Source: Sphingobium sp. HWE2-09 (lineage in GTDB: Bacteria; Pseudomonadota; Alphaproteobacteria; Sphingomonadales; Sphingomonadaceae). Taken from it: a stretch of DNA of 64,000 nucleotides. A program made the position numbers and the translations under genes. The notes below the pieces were generated by a model that saw only the letters and a list, made by a program, of their open reading frames with translations, had not been told where the DNA came from and ran no database searches. Positions within the stretch are counted from its first letter, which is position 1, and every line of letters begins with the position of its first letter. Of this stretch, positions 36,270 to 46,092 are shown piece after piece. The stretch lies in assembly GCF_035989265.1 (NCBI RefSeq), contig NZ_JAYKZX010000001.1, positions 1,071,001 to 1,135,000 of the forward strand, read 5' to 3'.

Positions 36270-37733
36270 ATGCCTGTTGGAAGGTGTGCGACCGCCATGG
36301 CGGCGCTCTATGGATGTATGGCGGTGCAGGCGGCGGCGACCGCCACGCCTGCGCTGGAGGACATCGTCCGGCAGCAGGCGGAGGAGATCCGGCTGCTGCG
36401 CGCGCGACTCGATGCGTTGGAGGCGCGCAGTGCGCCCGTTGCGCAGGCGAGCAGTGCGCCGCCCGCGACCATCGTCATCCCGCCCCGCAGCGCGTCGGTC
36501 GCGGTCGATCCTTTTCCCAATATCGTGATGCCCGGCCCGGCGGACCTGTCGTTGGCGCAGGCGAAGGCCGCCAATCCGGCGGGTCTGACCACCGACTGGA
36601 ACAGCGGCGCGCCGCTGCTGCGATCGGCGGACGGGCGCTTCACCTTCAAGCCGCGCGGGCGCATCCTGATCGACGCCAGTTCGACCATGGGGTCGCGCTA
36701 TACCGATCGCAACATGACGACGACGGGTGGCCGGGCCTTGCGCATGGGGATGGAGGGCGGCGCTGGCCCGCACCTCTTCTACCAGTTCGAGGTAGACTAT
36801 GCGAATAATGGCGTCGATCTCGTCACCGCCTTCGTCGGCTGGCGCAACCGGATCGCGGGCACGGCACTGGAATATGACATCCGGGTCGGCCATCTGTTCA
36901 ACGATCGCAGTTTCGAAGGCGGCACACGGTCGGATATGACGCCATTCCTGGATCGCAACACGGTGGCGACATCGATCATCCCGCAGCGCGCCTTTTATGG
37001 CGTGGGCATCCAGCCGCGCCTGTTCGGTCCCAACTGGCACATGTCCTTCACGCTGACGGGCGACCGGGTGGACGGGACGCAGGCCGCCAGCGACAGCCGC
37101 ACGATCATCGTGCGCGGCCATTGGAACCCGCTCAAGACCAACCGTTCGCTGATCCACTTGGGCGCATGGGCGTTCGACGAGCATCTGTCCGGCACGGCGG
37201 GCCTGTTGACGCGCAATGCGGCGATCGGCGGACGGTTCAACGATGCGCTGCGCATCTCCACCGGTACGCTGACCGGCGGAACCGGCGATACCGGCTACGG
37301 GCTGGAACTGGGCGGATATGCAGGACCATTATGGCTGATGGGCGAATGGGGCCAGCGAGAGGCAAGGACGCGGCAGGGCGAGACGTTCGACACGCGCGCC
37401 ATGAGCCTTTCGGGCGGATGGTTCCTGACCGGCGAACTACCCCCCTATAATCCGCGCACCGGCAATCTGGCGCAGCCCAAGGTGCGCCATTCGATACTGG
37501 ACGGCGGCACCGGCGCGATCGAACTGGTGGCCCGCTATGAGCAATTGTCCTTCGACGGGCTGCCCACCGGGGGCAGCGGATGGGCCGCGACGCTGGGCAG
37601 CAACTGGTATCTCACCAATCTGGTGCGGTTGATGGTCAACGTCATCCATTGGGAGACAGACAACCGGTCCGGCGCATTCACCGGCAAGGATGACGGGCAG
37701 ACCGCAACCGCGCGCGTATCCGTGTCCTTCTAG
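36270..37733 (+). CDS. outer-membrane porin, OprP/OprO-like barrel
   Basis: This is a 487-aa protein with a signal peptide (cleavage near VQAAATA), a short coiled coil (IVRQQAEEIRLLRARLDALEA is the family's usual N-terminal periplasmic trimerising segment, here about residues 31-51), then a beta-barrel that ends with a Phe (VSVSF). The barrel shows the FKPRGRILIDAS start common to phosphate-selective-type porins. GGGGAGAGAGAT precedes the ATG. It stands at the end of the malonate transport/activation unit, so passage of malonate or other small acids is the likely task. Confidence 0.82.
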   Translation: MPVGRCATAMAALYGCMAVQAAATATPALEDIVRQQAEEIRLLRARLDALEARSAPVAQASSAPPATIVIPPRSASVAVDPFPNIVMPGPADLSLAQAKAANPAGLTTDWNSGAPLLRSADGRFTFKPRGRILIDASSTMGSRYTDRNMTTTGGRALRMGMEGGAGPHLFYQFEVDYANNGVDLVTAFVGWRNRIAGTALEYDIRVGHLFNDRSFEGGTRSDMTPFLDRNTVATSIIPQRAFYGVGIQPRLFGPNWHMSFTLTGDRVDGTQAASDSRTIIVRGHWNPLKTNRSLIHLGAWAFDEHLSGTAGLLTRNAAIGGRFNDALRISTGTLTGGTGDTGYGLELGGYAGPLWLMGEWGQREARTRQGETFDTRAMSLSGGWFLTGELPPYNPRTGNLAQPKVRHSILDGGTGAIELVARYEQLSFDGLPTGGSGWAATLGSNWYLTNLVRLMVNVIHWETDNRSGAFTGKDDGQTATARVSVSF

Positions 37734-37760
37734 CGAATGGCGCGGGGCACGGACTAGCTG

Positions 37761-38900
37761 CTAAGTGATCGCCAATACGCTGCTCATGATGATGCGCACC
37801 AGTTCGGCCTGGCCCCGCGCGCCCATTTTGGCGTAGATTTTCTTGGAATAATTGCGCGCCGTTTCCACCGTCAGGCCCAGATTGGCGGCCGCCTGCGTGA
37901 TTGGAATGGCCTGCGCCATTTCCCAGGCGAGCCGGGCTTCGCTGGGGAGCAGGCCGAACAGCTCCACCAATTGTTCGCATCGGTCGGCTTGGGACGATCG
38001 ATCGCCGCTCAGATACACGATCGCGACGGGGTTATCCCCCGCCGCGACCGATGCCCCCCGGAACGGCGCGATCAGCATGTCGATCCACGGATCCCGGCTC
38101 AGGTTGATCGCGCGCGGCCGTGCCTCGATATTCTCGCCAAAGGCTTTGACCAGCATCGTCAGTTCGCGATCCAGCCTGGGCGAGGTGGGCGTAAGGCGGT
38201 CATAGCGTCCCCGCCGCAACACGCTGCTGCGCTGGAACAGATGATCGACATGGGCCGTCATGTCCAGGATACGACAATGGCCGTCCAGCGTCAGCCAACC
38301 GAAATTCAACCGGCCAAAGGCCTCGGACGTCAACGTCGACCGCAATCTTTCCCGTTCCAACGCGACGAAGCTGCGCAGCGCTGTCCTCAGATGCGGCACC
38401 AGCGCGATCAATATCGCCGTGGTCGATGACGTCATATGGTCCCCGGCGCAGCTGAGCCAGGCATCGACGCCGCTCGGCTCAGTCACCCGCACCGCGCGAA
38501 TATCCTCAACACCCAGGCCTTGCAGAAAGTCGCTGCGATAGGATTGCAGCATGGCGTCGTCCGCCGGTATCAGGTCATCCAGCGGATAGACGCGGCCTTC
38601 GCGCATCGTTCGATAAGGCAAGGGATCGCGCGTGAACTTTTCCGCAAACAGCCGATCGAGATGCGGCGGCATTTGCGGGCCGGCATATAATTCCACGATG
38701 CGGTTTTCGTCGATCGGCCGGAAAGCCAGACTGGTATAGCGTGTCTGCGTCCGGTTTCTCAACCGTTCCAGAAATTCGTGCCAGAGCGGCTGGTGGAACA
38801 TCCCTTCGTGCAGGCTCGCCAACAGGCCGGAATCATCCAATCGCATCGGTACGTCATATATCTTCCCATTTGGGAGGTCCATCCATAGCGGCCGGCCCAC
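37761..38900 (-). CDS. LuxR-type (GerE HTH) transcriptional regulator
   Basis: This is a 379-aa protein. The C-terminal 60 residues are a LuxR/GerE helix-turn-helix (LPSEARLAWEMAQAIPITQA, then LGLTVETARNYSKKIYAKMG). The first 300 residues are a weakly conserved sensor region without recognisable receiver or autoinducer-binding motifs. The start is unclear: GTG 38900 is the furthest, with ATG 38882 and 38846 as alternatives, and none has a strong SD. It converges on the porin gene with a 27-bp gap. The regulated genes are unknown; the closest candidates are the porin and the oxidase pair upstream of it on the same strand. Confidence 0.78.
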   Translation of the reverse strand: MGRPLWMDLPNGKIYDVPMRLDDSGLLASLHEGMFHQPLWHEFLERLRNRTQTRYTSLAFRPIDENRIVELYAGPQMPPHLDRLFAEKFTRDPLPYRTMREGRVYPLDDLIPADDAMLQSYRSDFLQGLGVEDIRAVRVTEPSGVDAWLSCAGDHMTSSTTAILIALVPHLRTALRSFVALERERLRSTLTSEAFGRLNFGWLTLDGHCRILDMTAHVDHLFQRSSVLRRGRYDRLTPTSPRLDRELTMLVKAFGENIEARPRAINLSRDPWIDMLIAPFRGASVAAGDNPVAIVYLSGDRSSQADRCEQLVELFGLLPSEARLAWEMAQAIPITQAAANLGLTVETARNYSKKIYAKMGARGQAELVRIIMSSVLAIT

Positions 38901-38978
38901 GCCAAAACCGGCGATGCGTATCCTCTGGGTAGAACGCGACCGCCAAATGGTCGGCGGCCTATCTCATGACGCCAGACT

Positions 38979-40628
38979 TCAGTTGGCCGACACTGTCCGC
39001 CGCCTGAACGATGCTGGGTCGGCCTGCGCCCACCATCGTGCCAGTCGGGCGTCGCGCGCGCCCTCCAGCAACTCGCCCGGTTCCACGAACGGGTAGAGTT
39101 CGTCCATCGATCGCATCTCCACGGCGCTGATCCGCTGGCGCAGCCCATCGGGCGTAAACTCGTCCGGCGAATTGAGGCCGCACGCCACGACGATGTCGTG
39201 CAGCGCAGACAGCGTCGCCCGCTGGAACCGGGCGACCCTTTCGGCCTTGTCCGGGATCACCAGCCCCCGTTGCCGCGCGGGCGATTGCGTCGCGACCCCG
39301 GTCGGGCAGGTATCGGTGTGACACCGCATCGATTGGACGCAACCCAGCGAAAACATGAACACGCGGGCGGCGTTGCACCAGTCCGCACCCAACGCCGCGT
39401 TCATTGCGATGCCAGCGCCCGACGTGACCTTGCCCGACGCCACCAGCCGGACCTTGTCCTTAAGGTTGGTGCCCACCAGCGCGTTGCGGGCCAGCATCAA
39501 TCCTTCGCGCAGCGGCATGCCAACCCGGTCGGACAATTCGGTCGGCGCCGCGCCCGTGCCGCCTTCCGCCCCGTCGATCACGATGAAGTCGATCAATATG
39601 CCGGTTTCGACCATCGCCTTCACCACGGCGAACAATTCATGGGGATAGCCGACGCACAGCTTGATGCCGACCGGCTTGCCGCCGGACAGGTCACGCATTT
39701 TCGCAGCAAATTCGACCAGTTCGATCGGCGTGGAAAAGGCGCTGTGCCCCGGCGGCGACAGGCAATCCTCGCCCATCGGCACATCGCGGGTGCTGGCGAT
39801 TTCCGCGGTGACCTTAGCGCCGGGGAGCAGGCCGCCATGACCGGGCTTTGCGCCCTGGCTCAGCTTGATCTCGGTCATCTTGACCGCATCATGGGCTGCC
39901 CGATCGGCGAAATGCTGCGGATCGAAACCGCCCCGGCTGTCCCTGCAGCCGAAATAGCCCGACCCGATTTCCCAGACGATGTCGCCGCCATGTTTGAGGT
40001 GATAGGGCGACAATCCGCCTTCGCCGGTATCATGATAGAAATTGCCCATCTTGGCGCCCAGGTTCAGCGCCTCGATCGCATTGGCGCCCAAAGCGCCGAA
40101 ACTCATCGCCGAAATATTGAGCCGCGCCGCCTGATAGGGGCGGCTGCACTGGTCTGTGCCGACATGCACGCGCGTTTCCTTGGGCGCATCGCGCGACGGG
40201 GCGATGGAATGGGCCAGCCATTCATATTCGTCCGAATAGACATCCAGTTCGGTGCCGAACGGATGAGCATCCACCTCCCCCTTGGCGCGGGCATAGACGA
40301 GCGCGCGCTCGTCATGGCTGTAAGGACGCCCATCCAGGTCGCTTTCCACGATATAGGCGCGCAGAAAAGGGCGCAGCCATTCGAACAGCCAGCGAAATCG
40401 TGCGGATGCCGGATAGTTGCGGCGCAGCGAATGATGCGGCTGGAGCAGGTCCACCAGTGACAAGGCCAGCAGCGGCGCGAACAGCAGCAGCCACCACAAA
40501 GCGCGGGGATGTCGCCATCCGATGACAAGGGCGGCCAGCGTGCCGATCAATCCCGCCAGCAGCAGCAGGTTGCGGGAAATAGCATGGTCGCGGGTCAGGG
40601 TGGCGACCAGGGGCGACCGTTCGGTCAT
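38979..40628 (-). CDS. membrane-anchored FMN-binding glutamate-synthase-like protein
   Basis: This is a 549-aa protein. Two hydrophobic helices lie at about 19-36 and 43-60, followed by the FMN/3Fe-4S central domain of the GltB family: FGALGANAIEALNLGA, EIKLSQGAKPGHGG, IVIDGAEGGTGAAP and the Cys cluster SLGCVQSMRCHTDTCPTG. It lacks the amidotransferase domain of true glutamate synthase and has no GltD partner, so ordinary glutamate synthesis is unlikely. Its ATG overlaps the stop of the pyruvate-oxidase-family gene (ATGA), suggesting a joint redox function at the membrane. Function unproven in the family as far as I know. Confidence 0.85.
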   Translation of the reverse strand: MTERSPLVATLTRDHAISRNLLLLAGLIGTLAALVIGWRHPRALWWLLLFAPLLALSLVDLLQPHHSLRRNYPASARFRWLFEWLRPFLRAYIVESDLDGRPYSHDERALVYARAKGEVDAHPFGTELDVYSDEYEWLAHSIAPSRDAPKETRVHVGTDQCSRPYQAARLNISAMSFGALGANAIEALNLGAKMGNFYHDTGEGGLSPYHLKHGGDIVWEIGSGYFGCRDSRGGFDPQHFADRAAHDAVKMTEIKLSQGAKPGHGGLLPGAKVTAEIASTRDVPMGEDCLSPPGHSAFSTPIELVEFAAKMRDLSGGKPVGIKLCVGYPHELFAVVKAMVETGILIDFIVIDGAEGGTGAAPTELSDRVGMPLREGLMLARNALVGTNLKDKVRLVASGKVTSGAGIAMNAALGADWCNAARVFMFSLGCVQSMRCHTDTCPTGVATQSPARQRGLVIPDKAERVARFQRATLSALHDIVVACGLNSPDEFTPDGLRQRISAVEMRSMDELYPFVEPGELLEGARDARLARWWAQADPASFRRRTVSAN

Positions 40629-42334
40629 GACAGCAAGTTCCGGATGATCCCCACCACATCGCGCCCGCGCCCGTGCAGCACGGCCTTGGCCGAATAAAGC
40701 GCCATGCCGGCAACCTGGCCTGCCTCGACCTTGGGCGGCATGACCAGTTCATATCGATCCGTCACCACGTCCAGCAAAGCCGGGCCGGGTGTCGCCAGCC
40801 AGTCGCGCACCGCACTTTCCAATTGCTCGGCCTTCTCGACACGGCGGCCCCATAAACCCATCGCCTCGGCAACGCGGGCGAAGTCGGGATTGACCAGTTC
40901 GGTATAGGCTTCCAGCAGCCCTTCGACCTTCTGTTCGATTTCCACGAAGTCGAGCGCGCCATTGTTGAACACTGCCACCTTGATCGGCAGCTTTTCCTGC
41001 ACCGCCGTCAACAGGTCGCCCAGCAGCATGGCGATGCCGCCATCGCCCGACAGCGATATCACCGTCCGATCGGGGAAAGCCGCCTTCGCCCCCAGCGCCT
41101 GCGGCATGGCATTGGCCATGGTGCCATGGCTCAGGCTGATCACGGTGCGGTTCTGCCCGGTGGCGGCGACATGGCGCAGGCACCAGACCATCGGCGATCC
41201 GCCATCGGCGGTATAGATGGCGTTGGCAGGCGCCAGACGGGAAATCACTTCGGTCAGATATTGGGGATGAATCGCGCCGCCCTTGCCGACGGTCGCATGT
41301 TTGCCCTCATCCTCCACCGTTTTGGCGCGATGGGTCAGGCATTCATCCAGAAAGTGACGGTCGCTGCGGGGCGCGATCCGCGGCATCAGCGCGTCGATCG
41401 TCGCCGCGATATCGCCCACGACACCCATATCCACCGGATGCCGCCGACCCAAATGGGTGCCGTCGATATCGACCTGAATGATGGTCGCCTTTTCAGGATA
41501 ATATTGCCGCCAGGCGAAATCGCAGCCCAGCAACAACAATGTGTCGCAGGACATGAGCGCATGATAGCCAGCTTCACCGCCGAAAATGCCGGTCATGCCG
41601 ACATTGAAGGCATTGTCATGCTCCAGAAAATCCTTGGCGCGCGACGTATGCGCGATCGGCGCCTGCAACGCATTGGCGAGCGCCACGACTTGATCATGCG
41701 CCTTTTCACAACCCGATCCGCCATAGATGGCGATCTTCTTGCCTTCGCCCAGATACGCGGCGATACGGTCCAGTTCCGCATCGGACGGACGTATCACTGG
41801 CTGGGCGACATGCACCGCAAAGGCCGGTTCGTCGGGCGCCTTGGCGCTCGACACATCGGCTGGCACGATCAGCACGGCCACGCCCTTTCTCGCCAGCGCC
41901 GCCTGCGCCGCCATCGCGGTCTTGCGTCGCGCCTGTTCGGGGGTCCGGATTTCCTCGCAAAACACGCTGCAGGACTGATAGATCGGCTTGAAATCGACCT
42001 CTTGCGGAAAATCGAACCCGAGTTCGTCGCGGACGATCTGGCTGGCGATCAGCACCACAGGCGCACGGTTGCGGTGGGATTCGAACAGACCGTTGATGAA
42101 GTGCAGGCTGCCCGGTCCGCATGACCCGGCGCACAAGGCCAGTTCTCCGGTCAACAGCGCGTCAGCGCCCGCCGCAAAACCACCCGCCTCCTCATGGCGC
42201 ACATGGACCCAGCGAATATCGCTCTGTCGGATCGCATCAGTTATATGATTGAGCGTGTCGCCCGGCACGCCGTAGCAGCGGCTGGCACCCGCCGCGGCCA
42301 GCGTTTCAACGATTATCTCGGCCACCGTGCTCAT
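40625..42334 (-). CDS. poxB: pyruvate oxidase / quinone-dependent pyruvate dehydrogenase family enzyme
   Basis: This is a 569-aa thiamine-diphosphate enzyme. It has the N-terminal catalytic Glu in RHEEAGGFAAGADA, an FAD-binding-type middle domain, and the ThDP motif GDGGIAMLLGD through VFNN. It resembles PoxB, which oxidises pyruvate to acetate and CO2 and passes electrons to quinone. The C-terminal membrane-binding helix of E. coli PoxB is not obvious. ATG 42334 (MSTVAEIIV) was chosen, with a GGGG upstream; an in-frame ATG two codons earlier is also possible. It heads a two-gene unit with the GltB-like protein, divergent from catalase. Confidence 0.82.
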   Translation of the reverse strand: MSTVAEIIVETLAAAGASRCYGVPGDTLNHITDAIRQSDIRWVHVRHEEAGGFAAGADALLTGELALCAGSCGPGSLHFINGLFESHRNRAPVVLIASQIVRDELGFDFPQEVDFKPIYQSCSVFCEEIRTPEQARRKTAMAAQAALARKGVAVLIVPADVSSAKAPDEPAFAVHVAQPVIRPSDAELDRIAAYLGEGKKIAIYGGSGCEKAHDQVVALANALQAPIAHTSRAKDFLEHDNAFNVGMTGIFGGEAGYHALMSCDTLLLLGCDFAWRQYYPEKATIIQVDIDGTHLGRRHPVDMGVVGDIAATIDALMPRIAPRSDRHFLDECLTHRAKTVEDEGKHATVGKGGAIHPQYLTEVISRLAPANAIYTADGGSPMVWCLRHVAATGQNRTVISLSHGTMANAMPQALGAKAAFPDRTVISLSGDGGIAMLLGDLLTAVQEKLPIKVAVFNNGALDFVEIEQKVEGLLEAYTELVNPDFARVAEAMGLWGRRVEKAEQLESAVRDWLATPGPALLDVVTDRYELVMPPKVEAGQVAGMALYSAKAVLHGRGRDVVGIIRNLLS

Positions 42335-42683
42335 CCACATATCCCCAATTGCATCGCAAGACGCAGGTGGAAAGCGGTGAGCGCCATGCATGTTCCGTTA
42401 CAAATGCGTTATGTTTGATCCGCATAAATAGGATCGACACCATGTCGTCAGCGGCTGTCCCCGCAAAGCCCTCGCGCCCGCGTAAGCAACCACCGCCAAA
42501 ATCGTTATGATGCAGATCAGTTCGCTCTTTTCGGCGCAACTCGTGGATCGTTCCGGGGTTATGACCCCTGAACATCGGTCGCGTCGCGCCCTGCGATACG
42601 GCCGATCCTTCGACATCGACCCTCAAAAACCTGCCCGTCCGGGCGGTTTGTTGCGCGCGCCTGTCATATAAAGAGGATTGCCC
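42335..42683. other. 349-bp divergent gap between the poxB-like gene and catalase
   Basis: This must contain both promoters. Two small plus-strand frames (22 and about 55 codons) and a short hydrophobic minus-strand frame exist, but none has a convincing start and I do not call them genes. The clearest structure is the dyad at 42550-42573. No tRNA or repeat is seen. Confidence 0.5.
42550..42573. promoter_or_regulatory. 24-bp imperfect dyad upstream of catalase
   Basis: GTTC-c-GGGGT (42550-42559) mirrors ACCCC-t-GAAC (42564-42573) around TATG, with one mismatched pair. It is about 110 bp before the catalase start. It does not match the OxyR site layout. It could be an operator for an unidentified regulator or a transcript hairpin. 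Confidence 0.4.
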
Positions 42684-44870
42684 ATGTCAAAATCCGCGAA
42701 AACCGATCCGAATAGCAGCAAGACAGCAGGCGAAACGCCCAAGAAGGCGCCGCCGCCCGCTCCGGCAGAGGCCGTATCGAACAGCTATGCGGAACAGCAG
42801 GCAGCAGGCGGCGAAACGCATCAGGTCGCAGGCGGCGACGTGGCGGTGATGACCACCAGCCAGGGCATTCCTGTCGCCGACGACCAGAATTCGCTCAAGC
42901 AAGGCGCACGCGGTCCGACATTGATCGAAGACGCACATTTCCGCGAGAAAATCTTCCATTTCGACCATGAACGCATCCCCGAGCGTGTCGTCCATGCGCG
43001 CGGCTATGGCGCGCATGGCTATTTCGAACTGACGGAATCGCTCAGCGACGTGACCCGCGCAGACGTGCTGCAACGCGTCGGCGATCGCGTGCCCGCTTTC
43101 GTGCGCTTTTCCACCGTCGCAGGGTCGAAGGGTTCGGCCGATCTCGCCCGCGACGTGCGTGGCTTCGCCGTCAAACTCTATACGCAGGAAGGCAATTGGG
43201 ACATTGTCGGCAATAATATCCCGGTCTTCTTCATCCAGGATGCAATCAAATTCCCCGACCTGATCCATGCCGCCAAGCCGGAACCGGACCGCGACTTCCC
43301 CCAGGCGCAAACCGCGCATGACAATTTCTGGGACTTCATCAGTCTGACGCCCGAAGCCATGCATATGGTGATGTGGACCATGTCGGATCGCGCCATCCCG
43401 CGTTCGCTCCGCACGATGGAGGGCTTTGGCGTCCACACCTTCCGCCTGGTCAATGCCGAAGGCAAATCGACCTTCGTCAAATTCCACTGGAAGCCCAAAC
43501 AGGGTCTTCAGTCGGTGGCCTGGAACGAAGCGGTTAAGATCAACGGCGCCGATCCCGACTTTCATCGTCGCGACCTGTGGGACGCGATCAATGCGGGCGA
43601 TTTCCCCGAATGGGAATTGGGCGTCCAGCTGTTCGACGATGATTTCGCAGACGGTTTCGATTTCGACGTGCTCGACGCGACCAAGTTGATCCCGGAAGAA
43701 CTGGTCCCCATCCGCATCGTCGGCCGCTTGGTCCTCGACCGGGTGGTGGACAATTTCTTTGCGGAAACCGAGCAGGTCGCGTTCATGACCCACAATGTCC
43801 CGCCGGGCGTCGATTTCAGCAATGATCCGCTGCTCCAGGGGCGCAACTTCTCCTATCTCGATACGCAGCTCAAGCGTCTGGGCGGCCCCAATTTCACCCA
43901 TATCCCCATCAATGCGCCGAAATGCCCGATGGCGCATTTCCAGCAGGACGGCCATATGGCGATGCGCAATCCGGTCGGCCGCGCCAATTACGAACCCAAT
44001 AGCTGGGGCGCGGCGCAGGGCGGCCCGCGCGAAGATCCGGTGCGCGGCTTCACCAGCGTGCCGACGGTCGAAGATGGCCCGAAGCAGCGCGTGCGATCGG
44101 AAAGTTTCGCCGATCATTACAGCCAGGCGCGACAGTTCTTCAACAGCCAGACGCCGATCGAGCAAAAGCATATCGGCGATGCGCTGGTGTTCGAACTAAG
44201 CAAGGTGGAAAGGCTCGACATCCGTTCGCGCACCGTGTCCCACCTACTGAACATCGACGCGACCCTGGCGGAAACCGTCGCCGACGGCCTGGGCCTGGAC
44301 ATGCCGACCCCGGCGCAAGCGGCGCGGCCCACCATCATGGACCTCCCGCCATCAGACGCGCTCAGCATTCTCAAGAACGGCCCGGATAATTTCAAGGGTC
44401 GGAAACTTGGCATATTGCTGACGGACGGCGCCGACGCCGCCATATTCAACGCCTTGGTCAAGGCGGTCGAAAAGGAAGAGGCCGTCTATGAAGTGATCGC
44501 GCCGAAAATCGGTGGCGTCACCCTGTCGGACGGCACGGCTGTCGCGGCCAAGCAGAAGATCGATGGCGGGCCATCGGTGCTGTATGACGCCGTCGCTGTG
44601 GTCACCTCGCTGGAAGGCGCGGCATTGCTGGCGATCGATGCAGCGGCGAAGGATTTCGTCACCGATGCCTTTGCCCATTGCAAGTTCATCGCCCTGACGT
44701 CGGAAGCGCAGGCCTTGTTCGAAAAGGCGGGCATTGCCGACGATCTTGACGAAGCCTGCATGCCGCTCGCCAGCGCCAAGGACGCGGCCGCCTTCCTGAC
44801 GGCCTGTCACGCGCTGCGCCACTGGCCTCGGGAGCTGAGCGTCGATCTCGACGCGCAGCCGACAGCCTGA
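42684..44870 (+). CDS. katE: large-subunit (clade 2) monofunctional catalase
   Basis: This is a 728-aa haem catalase that breaks hydrogen peroxide to water and oxygen. Catalytic His is in [12 protein letters not shown], the distal Asn in [14 protein letters not shown], and the haem-ligand Tyr in [15 protein letters not shown]. Residues after about 570 form the DJ-1/PfpI-like flavodoxin domain ([17 protein letters not shown]) found only in large-subunit catalases such as HPII. A Ser/Lys/Pro-rich N-terminal arm is also typical. ATG 42684 lies seven bases after AGAGGA. The glycoconjugate operon starts 37 bp downstream on the same strand, so read-through from the catalase promoter is possible. 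Confidence 0.93.
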   Translation: MSKSAKTDPNSSKTAGETPKKAPPPAPAEAVSNSYAEQQAAGGETHQVAGGDVAVMTTSQGIPVADDQNSLKQGARGPTLIEDAHFREKIFHFDHERIPERVVHARGYGAHGYFELTESLSDVTRADVLQRVGDRVPAFVRFSTVAGSKGSADLARDVRGFAVKLYTQEGNWDIVGNNIPVFFIQDAIKFPDLIHAAKPEPDRDFPQAQTAHDNFWDFISLTPEAMHMVMWTMSDRAIPRSLRTMEGFGVHTFRLVNAEGKSTFVKFHWKPKQGLQSVAWNEAVKINGADPDFHRRDLWDAINAGDFPEWELGVQLFDDDFADGFDFDVLDATKLIPEELVPIRIVGRLVLDRVVDNFFAETEQVAFMTHNVPPGVDFSNDPLLQGRNFSYLDTQLKRLGGPNFTHIPINAPKCPMAHFQQDGHMAMRNPVGRANYEPNSWGAAQGGPREDPVRGFTSVPTVEDGPKQRVRSESFADHYSQARQFFNSQTPIEQKHIGDALVFELSKVERLDIRSRTVSHLLNIDATLAETVADGLGLDMPTPAQAARPTIMDLPPSDALSILKNGPDNFKGRKLGILLTDGADAAIFNALVKAVEKEEAVYEVIAPKIGGVTLSDGTAVAAKQKIDGGPSVLYDAVAVVTSLEGAALLAIDAAAKDFVTDAFAHCKFIALTSEAQALFEKAGIADDLDEACMPLASAKDAAAFLTACHALRHWPRELSVDLDAQPTA

Positions 44871-44907
44871 CGCGGTGCATGGGTCGAGACAGAGGGGGGA
44901 TGGCTAT

Positions 44908-46092
44908 ATGCCATCCCCCGTTTCGCGCATCCAAGCGACGGACCGGATGCGTATCGGCATCATCGCCCATCTGAAACATCCGATCGGCGAACCCTTCGCC
45001 GGTGGGCTGGAAATGCACACCCATTTGCTGGCGCGCCTCCTGCGCGAACGCGGCCATAGCGTTACGCTGTTCGCGTCTGCCAGGTCGGATGCGAACGTCG
45101 GGGTGGAGGCGATCTGCGCGGAAACCGCGATCAATATGGTCGGCACGACCGAAGCGACGGATATTCCCTTTTTTCAGGAACATCATGCCTATCTCAGCCT
45201 GATGACCGATCTGCGCCACCGCAGCTTCGATATCATTCACAATAATTCGCTGCACTATCTGCCCGTCGCGATGGCCGACAGCCTGCCCATGCCGATGGTG
45301 ACGACACTTCATACGCCGCCCTTCTGCTGGCTGGAAAGCGGCCTGCGCCTGTGCGCGGCGCGCAATAATGTCGTAGTGGGCGTGTCCCGATCCGTCGCGG
45401 CCTTGTGGGACCATGTGACCCCGACCGAAGTCGTCATATTGAACGGCATCGATCTCGCCAACTTCGCCTTCCGCGAACAGCCGGACCCGGACGCCTATCT
45501 GGTCTGGTACGGCCGGATCGTGCCGGAAAAGGGGCTGCATCTGGCGATGGCGGCGGCCAGGCGCATCGGCCTGCCACTGAAGATCGCCGGACCGATCCTG
45601 GACGAGGATTATTATCGCAGCGCGATCGCTCCCGGCCTAGGCGCCCATGCCGAACATGTCGGCCATCTGCGTCATGGCGAATTGGCGCAACTGGTCGCTG
45701 GCGCGCGAGCCTTCCTATGCACGCCGCTTTGGGACGAACCCTATGGTTTGGTCGTCGCCGAAGCGCTGGCCTGCGGCGTACCCGTCGCCGCCTTCGCGCG
45801 TGGGGCGATCCCGGAAATCCTCGACGCCAGCTGCGGCGTGCTGGCAACGCCGGACGATGTCGCCTCCCTGGCGGAGGCTGGTCTGGCAGCCCTGTCGCTC
45901 GATCGACGCGACTGCCGCAAACGCGCGGAACGCATGTGCGACGCGGAGCGGATGGTCGACAGCTATGAAGCGCTCTATCGGCAGCAGATCGCGATAGCGA
46001 AGCAGGCCGAGCGCGTAACCGCGGTTCCTCCGGCGCTCGCCGCCCAATTGGACATGACGGCCTTGCCCGAGCGGCTGGCGCTCAATGGTTGA
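44908..46092 (+). CDS. GT4 glycosyltransferase, first gene of the glycoconjugate operon
   Basis: This is a 394-aa GT-B enzyme. N-terminal acceptor side: IGIIAHLKHPIGEPFAGGLE and HTHLLARLLRERGH; donor side: LVWYGRIVPEKGLHLAM and the family-4 E-x7-E in DEPYGLVVAEALACGVPVAA. ATG 44908 lies behind a G-rich SD (GAGGGGGGA); GTG 44875 and ATG 44947 are alternatives. It begins a run of seven genes with 4-8-base overlaps, so it is the committed first gene, perhaps setting the first sugar on an acceptor such as an inositol, a lipid or another small molecule. Confidence 0.87.
   Translation: MPSPVSRIQATDRMRIGIIAHLKHPIGEPFAGGLEMHTHLLARLLRERGHSVTLFASARSDANVGVEAICAETAINMVGTTEATDIPFFQEHHAYLSLMTDLRHRSFDIIHNNSLHYLPVAMADSLPMPMVTTLHTPPFCWLESGLRLCAARNNVVVGVSRSVAALWDHVTPTEVVILNGIDLANFAFREQPDPDAYLVWYGRIVPEKGLHLAMAAARRIGLPLKIAGPILDEDYYRSAIAPGLGAHAEHVGHLRHGELAQLVAGARAFLCTPLWDEPYGLVVAEALACGVPVAAFARGAIPEILDASCGVLATPDDVASLAEAGLAALSLDRRDCRKRAERMCDAERMVDSYEALYRQQIAIAKQAERVTAVPPALAAQLDMTALPERLALNG

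Noticed and set aside
37761..38900. Quorum-sensing LuxR with autoinducer domain
   Set aside because: Only the HTH matches; the N-terminal region lacks the acyl-homoserine-lactone-binding residues and no luxI-type gene is present.
38979..40628. Glutamate synthase large subunit
   Set aside because: It lacks the glutaminase and C-terminal beta-helix domains, is about a third of GltB length, has membrane helices, and has no GltD neighbour.
42390..42420. GGAAC box on the minus strand upstream of the poxB-like gene, as a possible EcfG general-stress promoter
   Set aside because: The matching CGTT element is not found at 16-17 bp; only CGCT/GCTT-like sequence is there.
42434..42671. Short frames of 22 and about 55 codons before catalase and a short hydrophobic minus-strand frame
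   Set aside because: No in-frame start with a believable ribosome-binding site except a weak one for the 22-codon frame, and no recognisable sequence.
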